From Microbacterium flavum (GTDB taxonomy: Bacteria; Actinomycetota; Actinomycetes; Actinomycetales; Microbacteriaceae), in the NCBI RefSeq assembly GCF_018717645.1, contig NZ_JAFLHG010000009.1, positions 1 to 64,000 on the forward strand: a stretch of DNA of 64,000 nucleotides, written 5' to 3'. Positions 7,339 to 19,913 of this stretch are shown here, one piece after another. The position numbers and the translations under genes were made by a program. Numbering within the stretch: the first letter of the stretch is position 1; each line of letters begins with the position of its first letter. Under the pieces are notes generated by a model. The model made no database searches and was not told the origin of the DNA. It saw only the letters and a list, made by a program, of their open reading frames with translations.

Positions 7339-10300
7339 ATGACCTACCCTCGCCCTTCGACACGCTCAGGGACCGCCGCAGACGGATCGGCCTTCGGCCC
7401 GGCGGCCGACGCCGTCGTCCCCAGCCCGCGCTTCCCCGACATCGAGCGCGACGTGCTCGCGTTCTGGCAGGCGGACGAGACCTTCCGCGCCTCGATCGCG
7501 GGGCGCGAAGGGGCCGAGGAGTGGGTGTTCTACGACGGGCCCCCGTTCGCGAACGGCCTGCCGCACTACGGCCACCTCCTGACCGGCTACGCGAAGGATC
7601 TCTTCCCCCGGTTCCAGACGATGCGCGGAAAGAAGGTCGACCGCGTCTTCGGCTGGGACACGCACGGCCTGCCGGCGGAGCTCGAGGCGATGAAGCAGCT
7701 CGGCATCACCGAGAAGAGCGAGATCGAGGAGATGGGGATCGCGGCCTTCAACGCGAAGGCGCGGGAATCCGTCCTCGAGTACACGGAGCAGTGGGAGGAC
7801 TACGTCACCCGCCAGGCCCGATGGGTCGACTTCGAGCGCGGCTACAAGACGCTCGACACCGGGTACATGGAGTCCGTCCTCTGGGCGTTCAAGACGCTGT
7901 GGGACAAGGGCCTCGCGTACGAGGGGTACCGCGTTCTCCCGTACTGCTGGCGTGACGAGACGCCGCTGTCGAACCACGAGCTGCGCATGGACGATGACGT
8001 CTACAAGATGCGTCAGGACCCGTCCGTGACCGTGTCCTTCCCGCTCGTGGGCGTGAAGGCGGAGAGCCTCGGGCTGACCGGCGTGCGGGCTCTCGCGTGG
8101 ACGACGACCCCGTGGACCCTTCCCACGAACCTCGCCCTCGCGGTAGGACCCGCCATCGAGTACGTCGTCGTCCCCGGCGGCCCGCGCGGCGCGGCCGACG
8201 TCCCCTCGACGGGCTCGGGGGCCGGCGATCCGGAGGGTGCGACGTCGCACCGGTACCTCCTGGCATCCGACCTCATCGGCGGCTACGCGAAGGACCTCGG
8301 CTACGAGGACCCCGCCGCGGTGGCGGCGGCGGTCGAGCGCACGATCCTCGGCGCAGAGCTCGCCGACGTCCACTACGACCGGCTGTTCGACTACTACGCG
8401 GATGCCGAGGTCTGGGGCACGGGCTCTGCGTGGCGCATCCTCGTCGACGATTACGTGACGACCACCGACGGCACCGGGATCGTCCACCAGGCTCCGGCCT
8501 ACGGTGAGGACGACCAGCGTGTGACGGGCGCCGCCGGAATCCCGCTGATCATGAGCCTCGACGACGGCGGGCGCTTCCTGCCGCAGGTGACGGACGTCGC
8601 CGGCGAGCTGTGGATGGAGGCCAACCGGCCTCTCATCCGCCTGCTGAAGGCGGAGGGCCGCCTCCTGCGCGAGGCCTCTTATGAGCACTCGTACCCGCAC
8701 TGCTGGCGCTGCCGGAACCCCCTCATCTACAAGGCCGTCTCCAGCTGGTTCGTGCGCGTCACCGACATCAAGGACGACCTGATCGCCGCGAACGAGCAGA
8801 TCACCTGGGCGCCGGAGAACGTCAAGCACGGTCAGTTCGGCAAGTGGCTCGAGGGTGCTCGGGACTGGTCGATCAGCCGCAACCGCTTCTGGGGCTCGCC
8901 GATCCCGATCTGGAAGAGCGACGACCCGGAGTACCCGCGCGTGGACGCGTACGGATCGCTCGCCGAGCTCGAACGCGACTTCGGCCGCCTGCCGCGGAAC
9001 GAGGCGGGGGAGGTGGACCTCCACCGCCCCTTCATCGACGACCTCACGCGACCGAACCCCGACGACCCGTCGGGGCGCTCCACGATGCGGCGCATCGAGG
9101 ACGTCTTCGACGTGTGGTTCGACTCCGGCTCGATGCCTTACGCGCAGGTGCACTATCCGTTCGAGAACCGCGAGTGGTTCGACGCGCACGCGCCCGCCGA
9201 CTTCATCGTCGAGTACATCGGTCAGACCCGCGGATGGTTCTATGTCATGCACGTGCTGTCCGTCGCCCTGTTCGACCGCCCGGCCTTCTCGGGCGTGGCG
9301 TGCCACGGGATCGTCCTCGGCAGCGACGGCCAGAAGATGTCCAAGTCGCTGCGCAACTACCCCGATGTCAGCGAGGTCTTCGACCGCGACGGCTCGGACG
9401 CCATGCGGTGGTTCCTCATGGCATCCTCCGTGCTCCGCGGGGGGAACCTCGTCGTCACCGAGGAGGGCATCCGCGCCGGTGTGCGGGAGTTCCTCCTGCC
9501 GCTGTGGAACGCGTGGTACTTCTTCGCGACCTACGCGAACGCGGCGCGCCCCGGCGGGTACGAGGCGCGGTGGCGCACGGACTCGACCGACGTCTTGGAC
9601 CGCTACATCCTCGCGCTGCTCGGACAGCTCGTTCGAGACGTCGCGGCCGACCTCGAGGCGCTCGATTCCACCACGGCGGCCTCGCGGCTACGGGACTTCG
9701 TGGAGGCGCTGACCAACTGGTACGTGCGCCGGTCGCGTGATCGCTTCTGGGTGGGCGTCGACCCCTCGACAAGCTCGGGGACCGACGGAGCGGGCTCGGG
9801 GACCGATTCGACGGAGGCGTTCGACACGTTGTACACCGTGCTCGAGACGCTCACGCGGGTTGCAGCCCCGCTCATCCCGCTCGTGTCCGAGCGGATCTGG
9901 CAGGGCCTGACCGGCGGGCGCAGCGTCCACCTGGAGGACTGGCCCGAGGCGGACGCGTTCCCCGCCTCGCCCGAGATCCGATCGGCGATGGACGCCGTTC
10001 GCGAGGTTTCCTCGGTGGCGAACGCCCTGCGCAAGAAGGAGGGCAAGCGGGTGCGCCTGCCCCTGCCGGAGCTCACCGTGGCCACCACGGAGATCGGCGC
10101 GCTGGCGCAGTTCGACGACATCCTGCGCGACGAGCTCAACGTGAAGAGCGTGGTCCTGGCGGACCTCACCGATGACCTGGCGACGTCCTACGGCATCACC
10201 CAGCGGCTCGCCGTGAACGCACGGGCGGCCGGCCCTCGACTGGGCAAGCAGGTCCAGCAGGTCATCGCCGGAGCCCGTGCCGGGAACTGGACCGAGAAGG

Positions 10301-10758
10301 ACGGCGTGGTGACGGTCGACGGCGTGGCGCTGGAGCCGGGGGAGTACGACCTCACACTCGAGGCGGGCGGCGTCGCCGACGGCACGGCGATCGCGCTCCT
10401 CTCCGGCGGCGGGTTCGTGCTGCTGGACACCACGACGACGCCCGAGTTGGAGGCGGAGGGCCTGGCCCGCGACGTCGTCCGCGCCGTGCAGAACACCCGC
10501 AAGGGTGCCGGCTTCGATGTGAGCGATCGGATCCGTCTCGTCCTCGCCTTCCGATCTCCCGCGGATGCCGCCGCCGTTCGCAGCGGCGACCTGCTGCAGC
10601 GCATCGCAGACGAGACCCTCGCCGTCGGCGGGGTCACGGTCCTCGTCGGAGCGGAGGAGGCGCCCCTCGGCGACCACGCCGAGACCTTCGCGGCGGGGGA
10701 CTTCGCCAATGAGGGGACCTTCGACGTCGACGTCACACGGATCGGAGAGAACGCATGA
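7339..10758 (+). CDS. ileS: Isoleucyl-tRNA synthetase, type 2 (mupirocin-insensitive type)
   Basis: Class Ia synthetase that charges tRNA-Ile. H76-Y-G-H79 replaces HIGH, and K666-M-S-K-S is followed by L-R-N-Y-P-D; both mark the eukaryote-like IleRS2 group, which is known to be naturally mupirocin-resistant. The start is ATG at 7339 with GGAG four bases before it; in-frame starts further upstream lie inside the T-box. At 1139 residues it is longer than the usual ~1050, partly because of three in-frame copies of a 22-bp dispersed repeat encoding P-S-T-x-S-G (residues ~6-11, ~288-294 and ~808-815). It overlaps folC by four bases (ATGA). Expression should rise on isoleucine starvation through the T-box. 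Confidence 0.97.
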   Translation: MTYPRPSTRSGTAADGSAFGPAADAVVPSPRFPDIERDVLAFWQADETFRASIAGREGAEEWVFYDGPPFANGLPHYGHLLTGYAKDLFPRFQTMRGKKVDRVFGWDTHGLPAELEAMKQLGITEKSEIEEMGIAAFNAKARESVLEYTEQWEDYVTRQARWVDFERGYKTLDTGYMESVLWAFKTLWDKGLAYEGYRVLPYCWRDETPLSNHELRMDDDVYKMRQDPSVTVSFPLVGVKAESLGLTGVRALAWTTTPWTLPTNLALAVGPAIEYVVVPGGPRGAADVPSTGSGAGDPEGATSHRYLLASDLIGGYAKDLGYEDPAAVAAAVERTILGAELADVHYDRLFDYYADAEVWGTGSAWRILVDDYVTTTDGTGIVHQAPAYGEDDQRVTGAAGIPLIMSLDDGGRFLPQVTDVAGELWMEANRPLIRLLKAEGRLLREASYEHSYPHCWRCRNPLIYKAVSSWFVRVTDIKDDLIAANEQITWAPENVKHGQFGKWLEGARDWSISRNRFWGSPIPIWKSDDPEYPRVDAYGSLAELERDFGRLPRNEAGEVDLHRPFIDDLTRPNPDDPSGRSTMRRIEDVFDVWFDSGSMPYAQVHYPFENREWFDAHAPADFIVEYIGQTRGWFYVMHVLSVALFDRPAFSGVACHGIVLGSDGQKMSKSLRNYPDVSEVFDRDGSDAMRWFLMASSVLRGGNLVVTEEGIRAGVREFLLPLWNAWYFFATYANAARPGGYEARWRTDSTDVLDRYILALLGQLVRDVAADLEALDSTTAASRLRDFVEALTNWYVRRSRDRFWVGVDPSTSSGTDGAGSGTDSTEAFDTLYTVLETLTRVAAPLIPLVSERIWQGLTGGRSVHLEDWPEADAFPASPEIRSAMDAVREVSSVANALRKKEGKRVRLPLPELTVATTEIGALAQFDDILRDELNVKSVVLADLTDDLATSYGITQRLAVNARAAGPRLGKQVQQVIAGARAGNWTEKDGVVTVDGVALEPGEYDLTLEAGGVADGTAIALLSGGGFVLLDTTTTPELEAEGLARDVVRAVQNTRKGAGFDVSDRIRLVLAFRSPADAAAVRSGDLLQRIADETLAVGGVTVLVGAEEAPLGDHAETFAAGDFANEGTFDVDVTRIGENA
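7353..7374 (+). repeat. Dispersed 22-bp repeat, copy 1 (inside ileS)
   Basis: Reads CCCTTCGACACGC then TCAGGGACC. It differs from the copy at 60994-61015 (reverse complement) at one position. In the ileS frame it encodes P-S-T-R-S-G close to the N terminus. Confidence 0.8.
8202..8222 (+). repeat. Dispersed repeat, degenerate copy 2 (inside ileS)
   Basis: Reads CCCCTCGACGGGC then TCGGGGGC. It has the same orientation and codon phase as copy 1 and encodes P-S-T-G-S-G within the editing-domain region. Confidence 0.65.
9762..9804 (+). repeat. Dispersed repeat copy 3 plus a second half-copy (inside ileS)
   Basis: CCCCTCGACAAGC then TCGGGGACC (9762-9783) is followed by a half-copy GGGCTCGGGGACCG. 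It is again in the same orientation and phase, encoding [15 protein letters not shown] in the anticodon-binding part. Confidence 0.75.
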
Positions 10759-12107
10759 GCGATCGCAATCGGGCCGATGCCGTCTACGCGGCCTTGCTGA
10801 CCCGGCAGGGCGAGCAGTGGGTGCAGCCGCGCATCGAGCGGACCCGTCAGGTCCTCGAGCTCCTCGACGACCCGCAGAAGACGTACCGGGTCATCCACGT
10901 CACGGGAACGAACGGCAAGACGTCGACGGCGCGGATCGCGGAGTCGATCGTGCGCGCGCACGGTCTCCGGACCGGCCTGTTCACGAGCCCTCACCTCGAA
11001 CGGTTCACCGAGCGCATCATGATCGACGGCGAGCCCATCGACGATGCCCTGATCGCGGATGCCTGGGCTGAGATCGCACCCTTCGTCGACATCGTCGATG
11101 CGCAGCTCCAGGCGACGGGCGACGCGCCGCTGACCTTCTTCGAGCTGCTGACCGTGCTCGCGTTCACCGCCTTCGCGGACGCGCCCGTCGACGTCGCCGT
11201 CGTCGAGGTCGGCATGGGCGGCGCGTGGGACTCGACGAACACCGCCGACGGTGACGTCGCCGTGTTCGCGCCCATCGACATCGATCACACGAGCCGTCTC
11301 GGCGACACGATCGAGGCGATCGCCACCGTCAAGTCCGGAATCATCAAGGACGGCGCCGCCGCCGTTTCCGCGGAGCAGGATGCCGCGGCGCTCCGCGTGC
11401 TCCGGGCCGCCGCGGACTCCCGCGGCGCGCACCTCGCGGTCGAGGGAGACGCTTTCGGCCTCGCGTCGCAGCGGCTCGCGGTGGGCGGCCAGCAGATCAG
11501 CGTGCAGGGGATCGCCGGACGCTATGACGACCTCTACCTCCCGCTGTACGGCGCGCACCAGGGGCACAACGCCGCTCTGGCCGTCGCCGCGGTCGAGTCC
11601 CTCATCGGCGGGGGCGCCCAGCCCCTCGTCACCGACGTCGTGGCCGACGGCCTGGCCCAGGTCACGTCGCCCGGCCGCCTGCAGCTCGTCGGCGTCGCGC
11701 CGACCGTGCTCGTCGATGCCGCCCACAACCCGCACGGCGCCCGCGCGCTGGTGCAGGCGCTCTCCGACTCGTTCGACTTCGACGAGTGGGGCATAGTGCT
11801 CGGGGCATTGGGCGACAAGGACATCCCGGGTATCGTCTCGACGATCGCGCCCGCGGCCACGCACGTCTTCGCCACGGCTCCCGACTCGGACCGCGCGGCC
11901 GAGGCCGACACGATCGCCGACGTCGTCGAGGCGCTCGGCGGCCAGGTGAGCGTTCACCGCGACCTCCCCGACGCGGCGGAGGCCGCGCGCGAGTGGGCGT
12001 CGAGCTCGGAACGCCGCGCCGTCGTGATCGCCGGAAGCGTCGTCCTCGCCGGCGAAGCCCTCCAGCTCGCGGCCGACGAGGATTGGAAGGACGGGTGGCA
12101 GGCGTGA
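10755..12107 (+). CDS. folC: Bifunctional folylpolyglutamate synthase / dihydrofolate synthase
   Basis: Adds L-glutamate to dihydropteroate and to reduced folates, using ATP, in the cytoplasm. The 450 residues contain the Mur-ligase-type P-loop [11 protein letters not shown] near residue 50, then the folate loop [12 protein letters not shown], the Mg site region [10 protein letters not shown], and [10 protein letters not shown] in the C-terminal domain. The ATG overlaps the ileS stop by four bases and the end overlaps the next gene (GTGA), so it is translated as part of an ileS-folC-DUF4233-ndk run. Confidence 0.96.
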   Translation: MSDRNRADAVYAALLTRQGEQWVQPRIERTRQVLELLDDPQKTYRVIHVTGTNGKTSTARIAESIVRAHGLRTGLFTSPHLERFTERIMIDGEPIDDALIADAWAEIAPFVDIVDAQLQATGDAPLTFFELLTVLAFTAFADAPVDVAVVEVGMGGAWDSTNTADGDVAVFAPIDIDHTSRLGDTIEAIATVKSGIIKDGAAAVSAEQDAAALRVLRAAADSRGAHLAVEGDAFGLASQRLAVGGQQISVQGIAGRYDDLYLPLYGAHQGHNAALAVAAVESLIGGGAQPLVTDVVADGLAQVTSPGRLQLVGVAPTVLVDAAHNPHGARALVQALSDSFDFDEWGIVLGALGDKDIPGIVSTIAPAATHVFATAPDSDRAAEADTIADVVEALGGQVSVHRDLPDAAEAAREWASSSERRAVVIAGSVVLAGEALQLAADEDWKDGWQA

Positions 12108-12520
12108 CCGAGAACGCCGCGGCGCCCGGTCGGCCTCGGCGAGCACGCCGAGCGCGCGGTGCGCGCGAGTCGCTGGCATCCATCGTCCTGGGAGCCGAGG
12201 CGCTCATCGTCTTCCTCGGCGGGCTCGCCCTCTACGGACTGAAGGCGCTCCCGGCGGGGATCGAGCCCTGGTGGGGGATCGTGGTCGGGACGGCACTCGC
12301 GGTGCTGCTCATCGCGACGTCGGGGGTGGTCCGCCACCGCTGGGGGATCGCGCTCGGGTGGTTCTGGCAGCTGGTCGTCGTGCTCGGCGGATTCCTGGAG
12401 CCCGCCCTCGCCGTCGTCGGCCTCGTTTTCGGCGCGATGTACGCGTATGCCACGATCAAGGGAGGCGCACTGGACCGTGCGAACGCGGCACGCGCCTCCC
12501 ACGACACGAACGGAGAATGA
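12104..12520 (+). CDS. DUF4233 small membrane protein
   Basis: A 138-residue membrane protein of unknown function. A basic N-terminal stretch (R-P-R-R-A-R-R-A-R-G-A-R) is followed by about four hydrophobic helices, including A-L-I-V-F-L-G-G-L-A-L-Y-G-L, G-T-A-L-A-V-L-L-I-A-T and F-W-Q-L-V-V-V-L-G-G-F-L. Proteins of this family commonly sit between folC and ndk in actinobacteria. The GTG start at 12104 overlaps the folC stop as GTGA; the frame stays open further upstream, but an earlier start would run deep into folC. Confidence 0.85.
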   Translation: MTENAAAPGRPRRARRARGARESLASIVLGAEALIVFLGGLALYGLKALPAGIEPWWGIVVGTALAVLLIATSGVVRHRWGIALGWFWQLVVVLGGFLEPALAVVGLVFGAMYAYATIKGGALDRANAARASHDTNGE

Positions 12521-12521
12521 C

Positions 12522-12935
12522 ATGACCACGGAAGAGACGCTCGTCCTCGTCAAGCCCGATGGCGTGGCCCGCGGCCTGACGGGTGCGATCCTCGCCCGCA
12601 TCGAGGCCAAGGGTTACGCCCTCGTCGACATCAAGCTCGTCGAGCCCGACCGCGAAGTGCTCGAGCAGCACTACGCCGAGCACGCCGGGAAGCCCTTCTA
12701 CGAGCCGCTCGTGGAGTTCATGCTCTCCGGGCCGTCGGTCGCCATCCGCCTCGCCGGCAATCGCGTGATCGAGGGATTCCGCTCCCTCGCCGGGACGACC
12801 GACCCGACGACGGCGGCGCCGGGGACCATCCGCGGCGACCTCGGTCGCGACTGGGGCCTGAAGGTGCAGCAGAATCTCGTCCACGGATCCGACAGCCCCG
12901 AGTCGGCGGCGCGGGAACTCGCGATCTGGTTCTGA
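12522..12935 (+). CDS. ndk: Nucleoside-diphosphate kinase
   Basis: Transfers the terminal phosphate of NTPs to NDPs through a phosphohistidine. The 137 residues are normal length; the opening T-L-V-L-V-K-P-D-G-V is the family signature and the active-site histidine is H121 in N-L-V-H-G-S-D-S. ATG at 12522 has GGAG upstream and begins one base after the DUF4233 stop. A strong hairpin follows the gene. Confidence 0.97.
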   Translation: MTTEETLVLVKPDGVARGLTGAILARIEAKGYALVDIKLVEPDREVLEQHYAEHAGKPFYEPLVEFMLSGPSVAIRLAGNRVIEGFRSLAGTTDPTTAAPGTIRGDLGRDWGLKVQQNLVHGSDSPESAARELAIWF

Positions 12936-12942
12936 CCGCGAT

Positions 12943-12984
12943 CGTCGGCGCCCGCCCACCGTGTGTGAGTCGGGGGCGCCGACG
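12943..12984. terminator. Bidirectional hairpin between convergent ndk and the VKOR gene
   Basis: CGTCGGCGCCC (12943-12953) pairs perfectly with GGGCGCCGACG (12974-12984) around a 20-base loop. There is no U tract on either strand, as is common in GC-rich actinobacteria. It lies in the 51-base gap between two converging genes. Confidence 0.65.
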
Positions 12985-12986
12985 GC

Positions 12987-13604
12987 TCAGAAGATGACGT
13001 CGAGGAGCTGCGGGATGGCGTCCAGGCGCAGCTGCGCCAGCAGCAGCACGATCGCGTAGGTGAGGATCGCGAGCAGCGGCACCCACGGCGTGAGCTTCGC
13101 GCCGATGCTCCGGACGCGCCCGGAATCGGAGATGACGCCCGATCGCAGAAGGTGCACCCAGACGGCGTAGAACGTCGGGATCGTCACGAGCCAGGTCACC
13201 ATGCACCACGGGCACAGCGTGCCGAGGACGTAGATGCTCTGGCCGATGAGCCAGAGGACGAAGCCGAAGGCGAAGGTGATCCCGGCGGCGAACGCGAGCC
13301 AGAACCAGCGTGCGAACCGGGCTCCCGCGAGGACGGCGGCACCGACGACGACGGGCGCCATCCACGCCGTGAGCCCGATGATCGGGTTCGGGAAGCCGAA
13401 CACACTGCCCTGCGGCGAGTCCAGGTTCGCAGAGCACTGGACCACGATGCTGAAGTCGCACGACGCGGGCCCGGCATCGGGAGCCGACAGCGCGTGGAGC
13501 TTCTCGATCGTCAGGGCGAATGCCGCGATCCATCCGACCGCACCTGCCACGAGGAGCCAGACGGACAAGGCGACCGGGCGGGTCTGGATGGTGCGGGGGG
13601 GCAT
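12987..13604 (-). CDS. Vitamin K epoxide reductase (VKOR) family membrane protein
   Basis: A 205-residue integral membrane protein with a VKOR four-helix bundle. Such proteins reoxidise DsbA-like partners and pass electrons to quinone, supporting disulfide formation outside the cytoplasm. The redox pair is C-P-W-C in T-L-C-P-W-C-M-V; two further cysteines (S-C-D-F-S and V-Q-C-S-A-N) fit the loop pair of the family. One extra C-terminal helix is present. No DsbA partner lies nearby. The ATG at 13604 lies six bases after GATAAT (complement of 13611-13616), predicting a leaderless mRNA; the frame is open further upstream but would run through that promoter. Confidence 0.9.
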   Translation of the reverse strand: MPPRTIQTRPVALSVWLLVAGAVGWIAAFALTIEKLHALSAPDAGPASCDFSIVVQCSANLDSPQGSVFGFPNPIIGLTAWMAPVVVGAAVLAGARFARWFWLAFAAGITFAFGFVLWLIGQSIYVLGTLCPWCMVTWLVTIPTFYAVWVHLLRSGVISDSGRVRSIGAKLTPWVPLLAILTYAIVLLLAQLRLDAIPQLLDVIF

Positions 13605-13905
13605 GGCGCGATTATCGCATCCGCCCCTGGTGAAGAGCCCCGTTCGGGCTCCCGGTTCTCGGCAATCACGCATGATCGGCCGGAAAGTGGAATAATGAGG
13701 CCGATGGAGCCGCGGCCGCGCCGCAGCGCATCACAGAAGACTTCGGGCGATGAACGCCCTTCGCAGCACGAGCCCCGCCGCCGAGCGGGTGAGGCTGCAG
13801 ACCGTACGAGTTCGCGGCACCTCCGGGCCCCTTCCGGATCGGAGCGCAGCCGCCAGATCTGCCGGGAGTGGCCCGCGGAGCCGCCCCGCAAGGAGTGAGC
13901 CAGAG
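13605..13905 (+). other. Gene-free stretch: VKOR promoter and long leader of the RNase E/G gene
   Basis: 301 bases without a convincing gene. The left end carries the leftward VKOR -10 box. AATAAT/TAATGA at 13691-13698 is the best rightward -10 box, which would give a leader of about 200 bases. That leader holds several GC-rich inverted repeats, for example CGGGCG-atgaa-CGCCC near 13746-13760, and ends in the ribosome site AAGGAG (13890-13895). RNase E genes elsewhere control themselves through their 5' leader; that this happens here is an inference from leader length only. Confidence 0.5.
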
Positions 13906-16365
13906 ATGGCCGATGAGCACAATGATCTTTCCGAATCGCACGACGACGACGCCCAGCGCGAGCTGAGCTCGGACGCGGAGCAGCCCGAACGACGCGACGA
14001 GCTCGATGTCGTCGCCGAGGCGGAGGCGATCGTCGACACCGAGGAGCAGGCGGATGCCGCGGTCCTCGCCGATGCGGAGAGCATCGTCGATGACGCCGAC
14101 GCCGCGGAGGAGGTCGCCGAGGAGGCGATCGTCGCGGAGGCCGAAGGCGTGGCCGCCGAGGCATCCGACCCGTCGGAGACGGCTGCCGAGGACGCGCACG
14201 TCACCGAGCAGGTCGTGGAGGCTCAGCAGGGTTCGGATTCCGAGCCGCTCACGGCCGTCTCGCTGGGCCTCCTGCCCGCAGAGTTCGTGTCGCAGGTGTC
14301 GACGCAGCTGTTCTTCTACGCGCCCGCGGTCATCGCACAGCCGGTGGCCGACGACGACGAGCGGGACGAGAGCGCACCGAACGCCGGGTCGAGCGCCCGT
14401 CGTCGGAACCGCCGTCGCGGCGGCGGCGGGGCGAACGTCGAGGCCGACGATTCCGCCTCGCCCGAGCGCGCGGAGCGCTCCGAACGAGCCGAACGGCCCG
14501 AGCGCCCCGAACGGCCCGGCCGTCAGCCGCGTCAGCGCGCTGTGGAGCTCATCACCGAGCCGCAGCGCATCAAGGGGTCCACCCGCCTGGAGGCCAAGAA
14601 GCAGCGCCGACGCGATGGGCGTGAGGCGGGCCGCCGCCGCACCGTGGTCACCGAGGCCGAGTTCCTCGCGCGCCGCGAAGCCGTCGACCGGGACATGATC
14701 GTCCGATCGAAGAACGGGCGCATCCAGATCGCCGTCCTCGAGGACGACGTCCTCGTCGAGCACTACGTCGCGCGCAGCCAGGAGTCCTCGCTCATCGGCA
14801 ACGTCTACCTCGGCCGCGTGCAGAACGTCCTCCCCTCCATGGAGGCCGCGTTCGTCGACATCGGCCGGGGGCGCAATGCCGTCCTGTACTCGGGCGAGGT
14901 CGATTGGGACGCCGTCGAGACGGGCAACCAGCCGCGTCGCATCGAGCTCGCCCTCAAGAGCGGCGACCGCGTGCTCGTCCAGGTCACGAAGGACCCGGTC
15001 GGTCATAAGGGCGCCCGCCTCACCAGCCAGATCTCCCTCCCGGGCCGCTACCTCGTGTACGTCCCGGGCGGTGCGATGAACGGCATCTCGCGGAAGCTCC
15101 CCGACACGGAGCGCGCCCGCCTCAAGCGCATCCTCAAGGAGGTGCTCCCGGAGTCGAGCGGCGTCATCGTCCGGACGGCGGCGGAGGGCGCCACGGAGGA
15201 GCAGCTCACGCGCGACGTGCAGCGTCTGACCAGTCAGTGGGAGCACATCTCCGCTCAGGTCGAGTCGCAGCAGGCGCCCTCGCTCCTGCACTCCGAGCCG
15301 GACCTCCTCGTGAAGATCGTCCGCGACGTCTTCAACGAGGACTTCACCAAGATGTTCATTCAGGGCGAGGACGCGTTCCAGACGATCACGTCCTACCTGG
15401 CCGGCGTCGCCCCGGATCTCCTCGAGCGCGTCGAGAAGTACGAGGACGAGCAGGACCCCTTCGACCGCTTCCGGGTGACGGAGCAGATCGAGAAGGCGCT
15501 CGACCGCAAGGTCTGGCTGCCGTCGGGCGGATCGCTCGTGATCGACCGCACCGAGGCGATGACGGTCGTCGACGTCAACACCGGGAAGTTCGTCGGCTCC
15601 GGCGGCAATCTGGAGGAGACCGTCACCAAGAACAACCTCGAGGCGGCGGAGGAGATCGTCCGCCAGCTGCGTCTGCGCGACATCGGCGGCATCATCGTCG
15701 TCGACTTCATCGACATGGTGCTCGAGTCCAACCGCGATCTCGTGCTGCGCCGGCTCATCGAGTGCCTGAGCCGTGACCGCACGAAGCATCAGGTCGCGGA
15801 GGTCACCTCCCTCGGCCTCGTGCAGATGACGCGCAAGAAGCTCGGCCTCGGGCTCCTCGAGACCTTCAGCGAGCCGTGCGAGGTCTGCGCCGGCCGTGGC
15901 GTCATCGTCCACCACGACCCCGTGGTGCGCCACCGCGGTCAGGCGCCGTCCGGCGGATCCTCGAACCCGCGTCGACCGCGTGCCGCCCCGCAGTCCGGGT
16001 CCGGCGCGTCGGCGAATGGCGGCACGCACGTGATCACCGAGGGCGCGAAGTCCGCACTGGCGGCGATCGCGGCATCCACGATCCACCCCGCGGTCGAAGA
16101 GCCGGTCGCGGCGCCCGCGCCCGCTGCCGAGGCCCCGGCCGAAGCCCCGAAGAAGCCCCGCCGCAAGCGCGGCGAGGCGCGACCGCGCGCCGAGAAGCCC
16201 GAGAGCGCGGCTCCGCGGACCGAGAAGGACCTGCTCCTCGACTCCGTGCTGAGTGCGCTGCCCGAGCCGAAGGCCCCCGGCCAGGGCCGTGGTCGACGGC
16301 GCGTGACGACGGCGGCGCTCAGCGGCACCCCGGTCGACGCGACGCCGGTCGCCACGGAGTCCTGA
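13906..16365 (+). CDS. rne: RNase E/G family endoribonuclease
   Basis: Single-strand endoribonuclease of mRNA decay and rRNA processing. Of 819 residues, about 240 at the N terminus are acidic or low complexity (long runs of D, E and A, then R-S-E-R-A-E-R-P-E-R-P repeats). An S1 RNA-binding region follows (G-N-V-Y-L-G-R-V-Q-N-V-L-P-S-M), then the DNase-I-like catalytic region with D556 in D-V-N-T-G-K-F-V-G and D-F-I-D-M, and C658-E-V-C661 of the zinc link. An Ala/Pro/Lys-rich tail ends it. ATG at 13906 has AAGGAG ten bases upstream; the open frame continues upstream to 13750, which I treat as leader. It converges on a DUF4031 gene. Confidence 0.94.
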   Translation: MADEHNDLSESHDDDAQRELSSDAEQPERRDELDVVAEAEAIVDTEEQADAAVLADAESIVDDADAAEEVAEEAIVAEAEGVAAEASDPSETAAEDAHVTEQVVEAQQGSDSEPLTAVSLGLLPAEFVSQVSTQLFFYAPAVIAQPVADDDERDESAPNAGSSARRRNRRRGGGGANVEADDSASPERAERSERAERPERPERPGRQPRQRAVELITEPQRIKGSTRLEAKKQRRRDGREAGRRRTVVTEAEFLARREAVDRDMIVRSKNGRIQIAVLEDDVLVEHYVARSQESSLIGNVYLGRVQNVLPSMEAAFVDIGRGRNAVLYSGEVDWDAVETGNQPRRIELALKSGDRVLVQVTKDPVGHKGARLTSQISLPGRYLVYVPGGAMNGISRKLPDTERARLKRILKEVLPESSGVIVRTAAEGATEEQLTRDVQRLTSQWEHISAQVESQQAPSLLHSEPDLLVKIVRDVFNEDFTKMFIQGEDAFQTITSYLAGVAPDLLERVEKYEDEQDPFDRFRVTEQIEKALDRKVWLPSGGSLVIDRTEAMTVVDVNTGKFVGSGGNLEETVTKNNLEAAEEIVRQLRLRDIGGIIVVDFIDMVLESNRDLVLRRLIECLSRDRTKHQVAEVTSLGLVQMTRKKLGLGLLETFSEPCEVCAGRGVIVHHDPVVRHRGQAPSGGSSNPRRPRAAPQSGSGASANGGTHVITEGAKSALAAIAASTIHPAVEEPVAAPAPAAEAPAEAPKKPRRKRGEARPRAEKPESAAPRTEKDLLLDSVLSALPEPKAPGQGRGRRRVTTAALSGTPVDATPVATES

Positions 16366-16379
16366 CCCGACCGCTCCTG

Positions 16380-16655
16380 TCAGCGGGGGAGGCGGCGCTC
16401 GCGAGCGGTCACGCGCAGTCCGGAGGCGATCAGCCGTCGGACCAGCTCGTGGCCGCTCACGTGCGTCGCACCGGCGGCGATGAGCCCGTCCACCGCGCTC
16501 GCGGGGACGTCGTAATGATCGCGATCGAATCCTCGGCGCGGGATGTCATTGGCCGCGGCGAAGCGGTGGAGCTCGTCGAGATCGCTGTCGCTGACCAGGT
16601 GCGCCCAGAGCGTGCCGTGGGCGGGCCAGCGCGCGTCGTCGATGAGGATCACCAC
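16380..16655 (-). CDS. DUF4031 domain protein
   Basis: A 91-residue protein of unknown function, matching DUF4031 by its opening D-D-A-R-W-P-A-H-G-T-L-W-A-H-L-V-S-D. The D-x-D-H-Y-D-V-P stretch at residues 44-51 (D-R-D-H-Y-D-V-P) is also typical. The GTG start at 16655 lies six bases after TAGCAT (complement of 16662-16667). The end is 14 bases from the end of the converging RNase E/G gene. Confidence 0.85.
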   Translation of the reverse strand: MVILIDDARWPAHGTLWAHLVSDSDLDELHRFAAANDIPRRGFDRDHYDVPASAVDGLIAAGATHVSGHELVRRLIASGLRVTARERRLPR

Positions 16656-16707
16656 CCCCTCATGCTAGGCAGTGGCACCGACGCAGACGACACGCGGCGG
16701 CGTGCTT

Positions 16708-16736
16708 TTGCCGGAACCGCCTGCATCCGGTAAAGT
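16708..16736 (+). promoter_or_regulatory. Promoter of rplU-rpmA
   Basis: TTGCCG (16708-16713), a 17-base spacer and TAAAGT (16731-16736). The transcript would carry a leader of about 100 bases before rplU, including GGAG-ccgagtg-CTCC near 16811-16825. Confidence 0.7.
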
Positions 16737-16845
16737 AGTCCCTTGGTGCGTCGAGGTTCCGCCTCCGCGCCCGCAGACTCGTCAGGGGCGTTTCGCTCCG
16801 CAGGACAACTGGAGCCGAGTGCTCCACAGAAGAAACAGGTGTGAA

Positions 16846-17154
16846 GTGGTTTACGCAGTTGTGCGCGCCGGCGGCCGGCAGGAGAAGGTGGAGGTCGGCA
16901 CGATCGTCGTTCTCGACCGCCAGCAGGCGAAGATCGGCGACAAGATCGAGCTTCCCGCCGTCCTGTTCGTCGACGGCGATGCCGTCACGACCGACGCCGA
17001 CAAGCTCGCGAAGGTCACGGTCACCGCTGAGGTCCTCGGCGAGGAGCGCGGCCCGAAGATCGTGATCCAGAAGTTCAAGAACAAGACCGGCTACAAGAAG
17101 CGCCAGGGGCACCGTCAGGACCTCACGCGCGTCAAGATCACCGGCATCAAGTAA
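16846..17154 (+). CDS. rplU: Ribosomal protein bL21
   Basis: Large-subunit protein bound to 23S rRNA. The 102 residues begin [12 protein letters not shown] and contain the usual [20 protein letters not shown] region near the C terminus. I chose GTG at 16846 because it gives the conserved N terminus; upstream in-frame starts would lie in the leader. A weak ribosome site (ACAGGTG) precedes it. rpmA follows after 18 bases. Confidence 0.97.
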   Translation: MVYAVVRAGGRQEKVEVGTIVVLDRQQAKIGDKIELPAVLFVDGDAVTTDADKLAKVTVTAEVLGEERGPKIVIQKFKNKTGYKKRQGHRQDLTRVKITGIK

Positions 17155-17172
17155 GCCAGGGGAGAAGACGAG

Positions 17173-19855
<2,683 letters not shown>

Positions 19856-19913
19856 GTCCCTCCCTCCCCTCACGTCCGCTCGGCTCCGCGGGAGCCCTCG
19901 CTAGACTGGCGCC

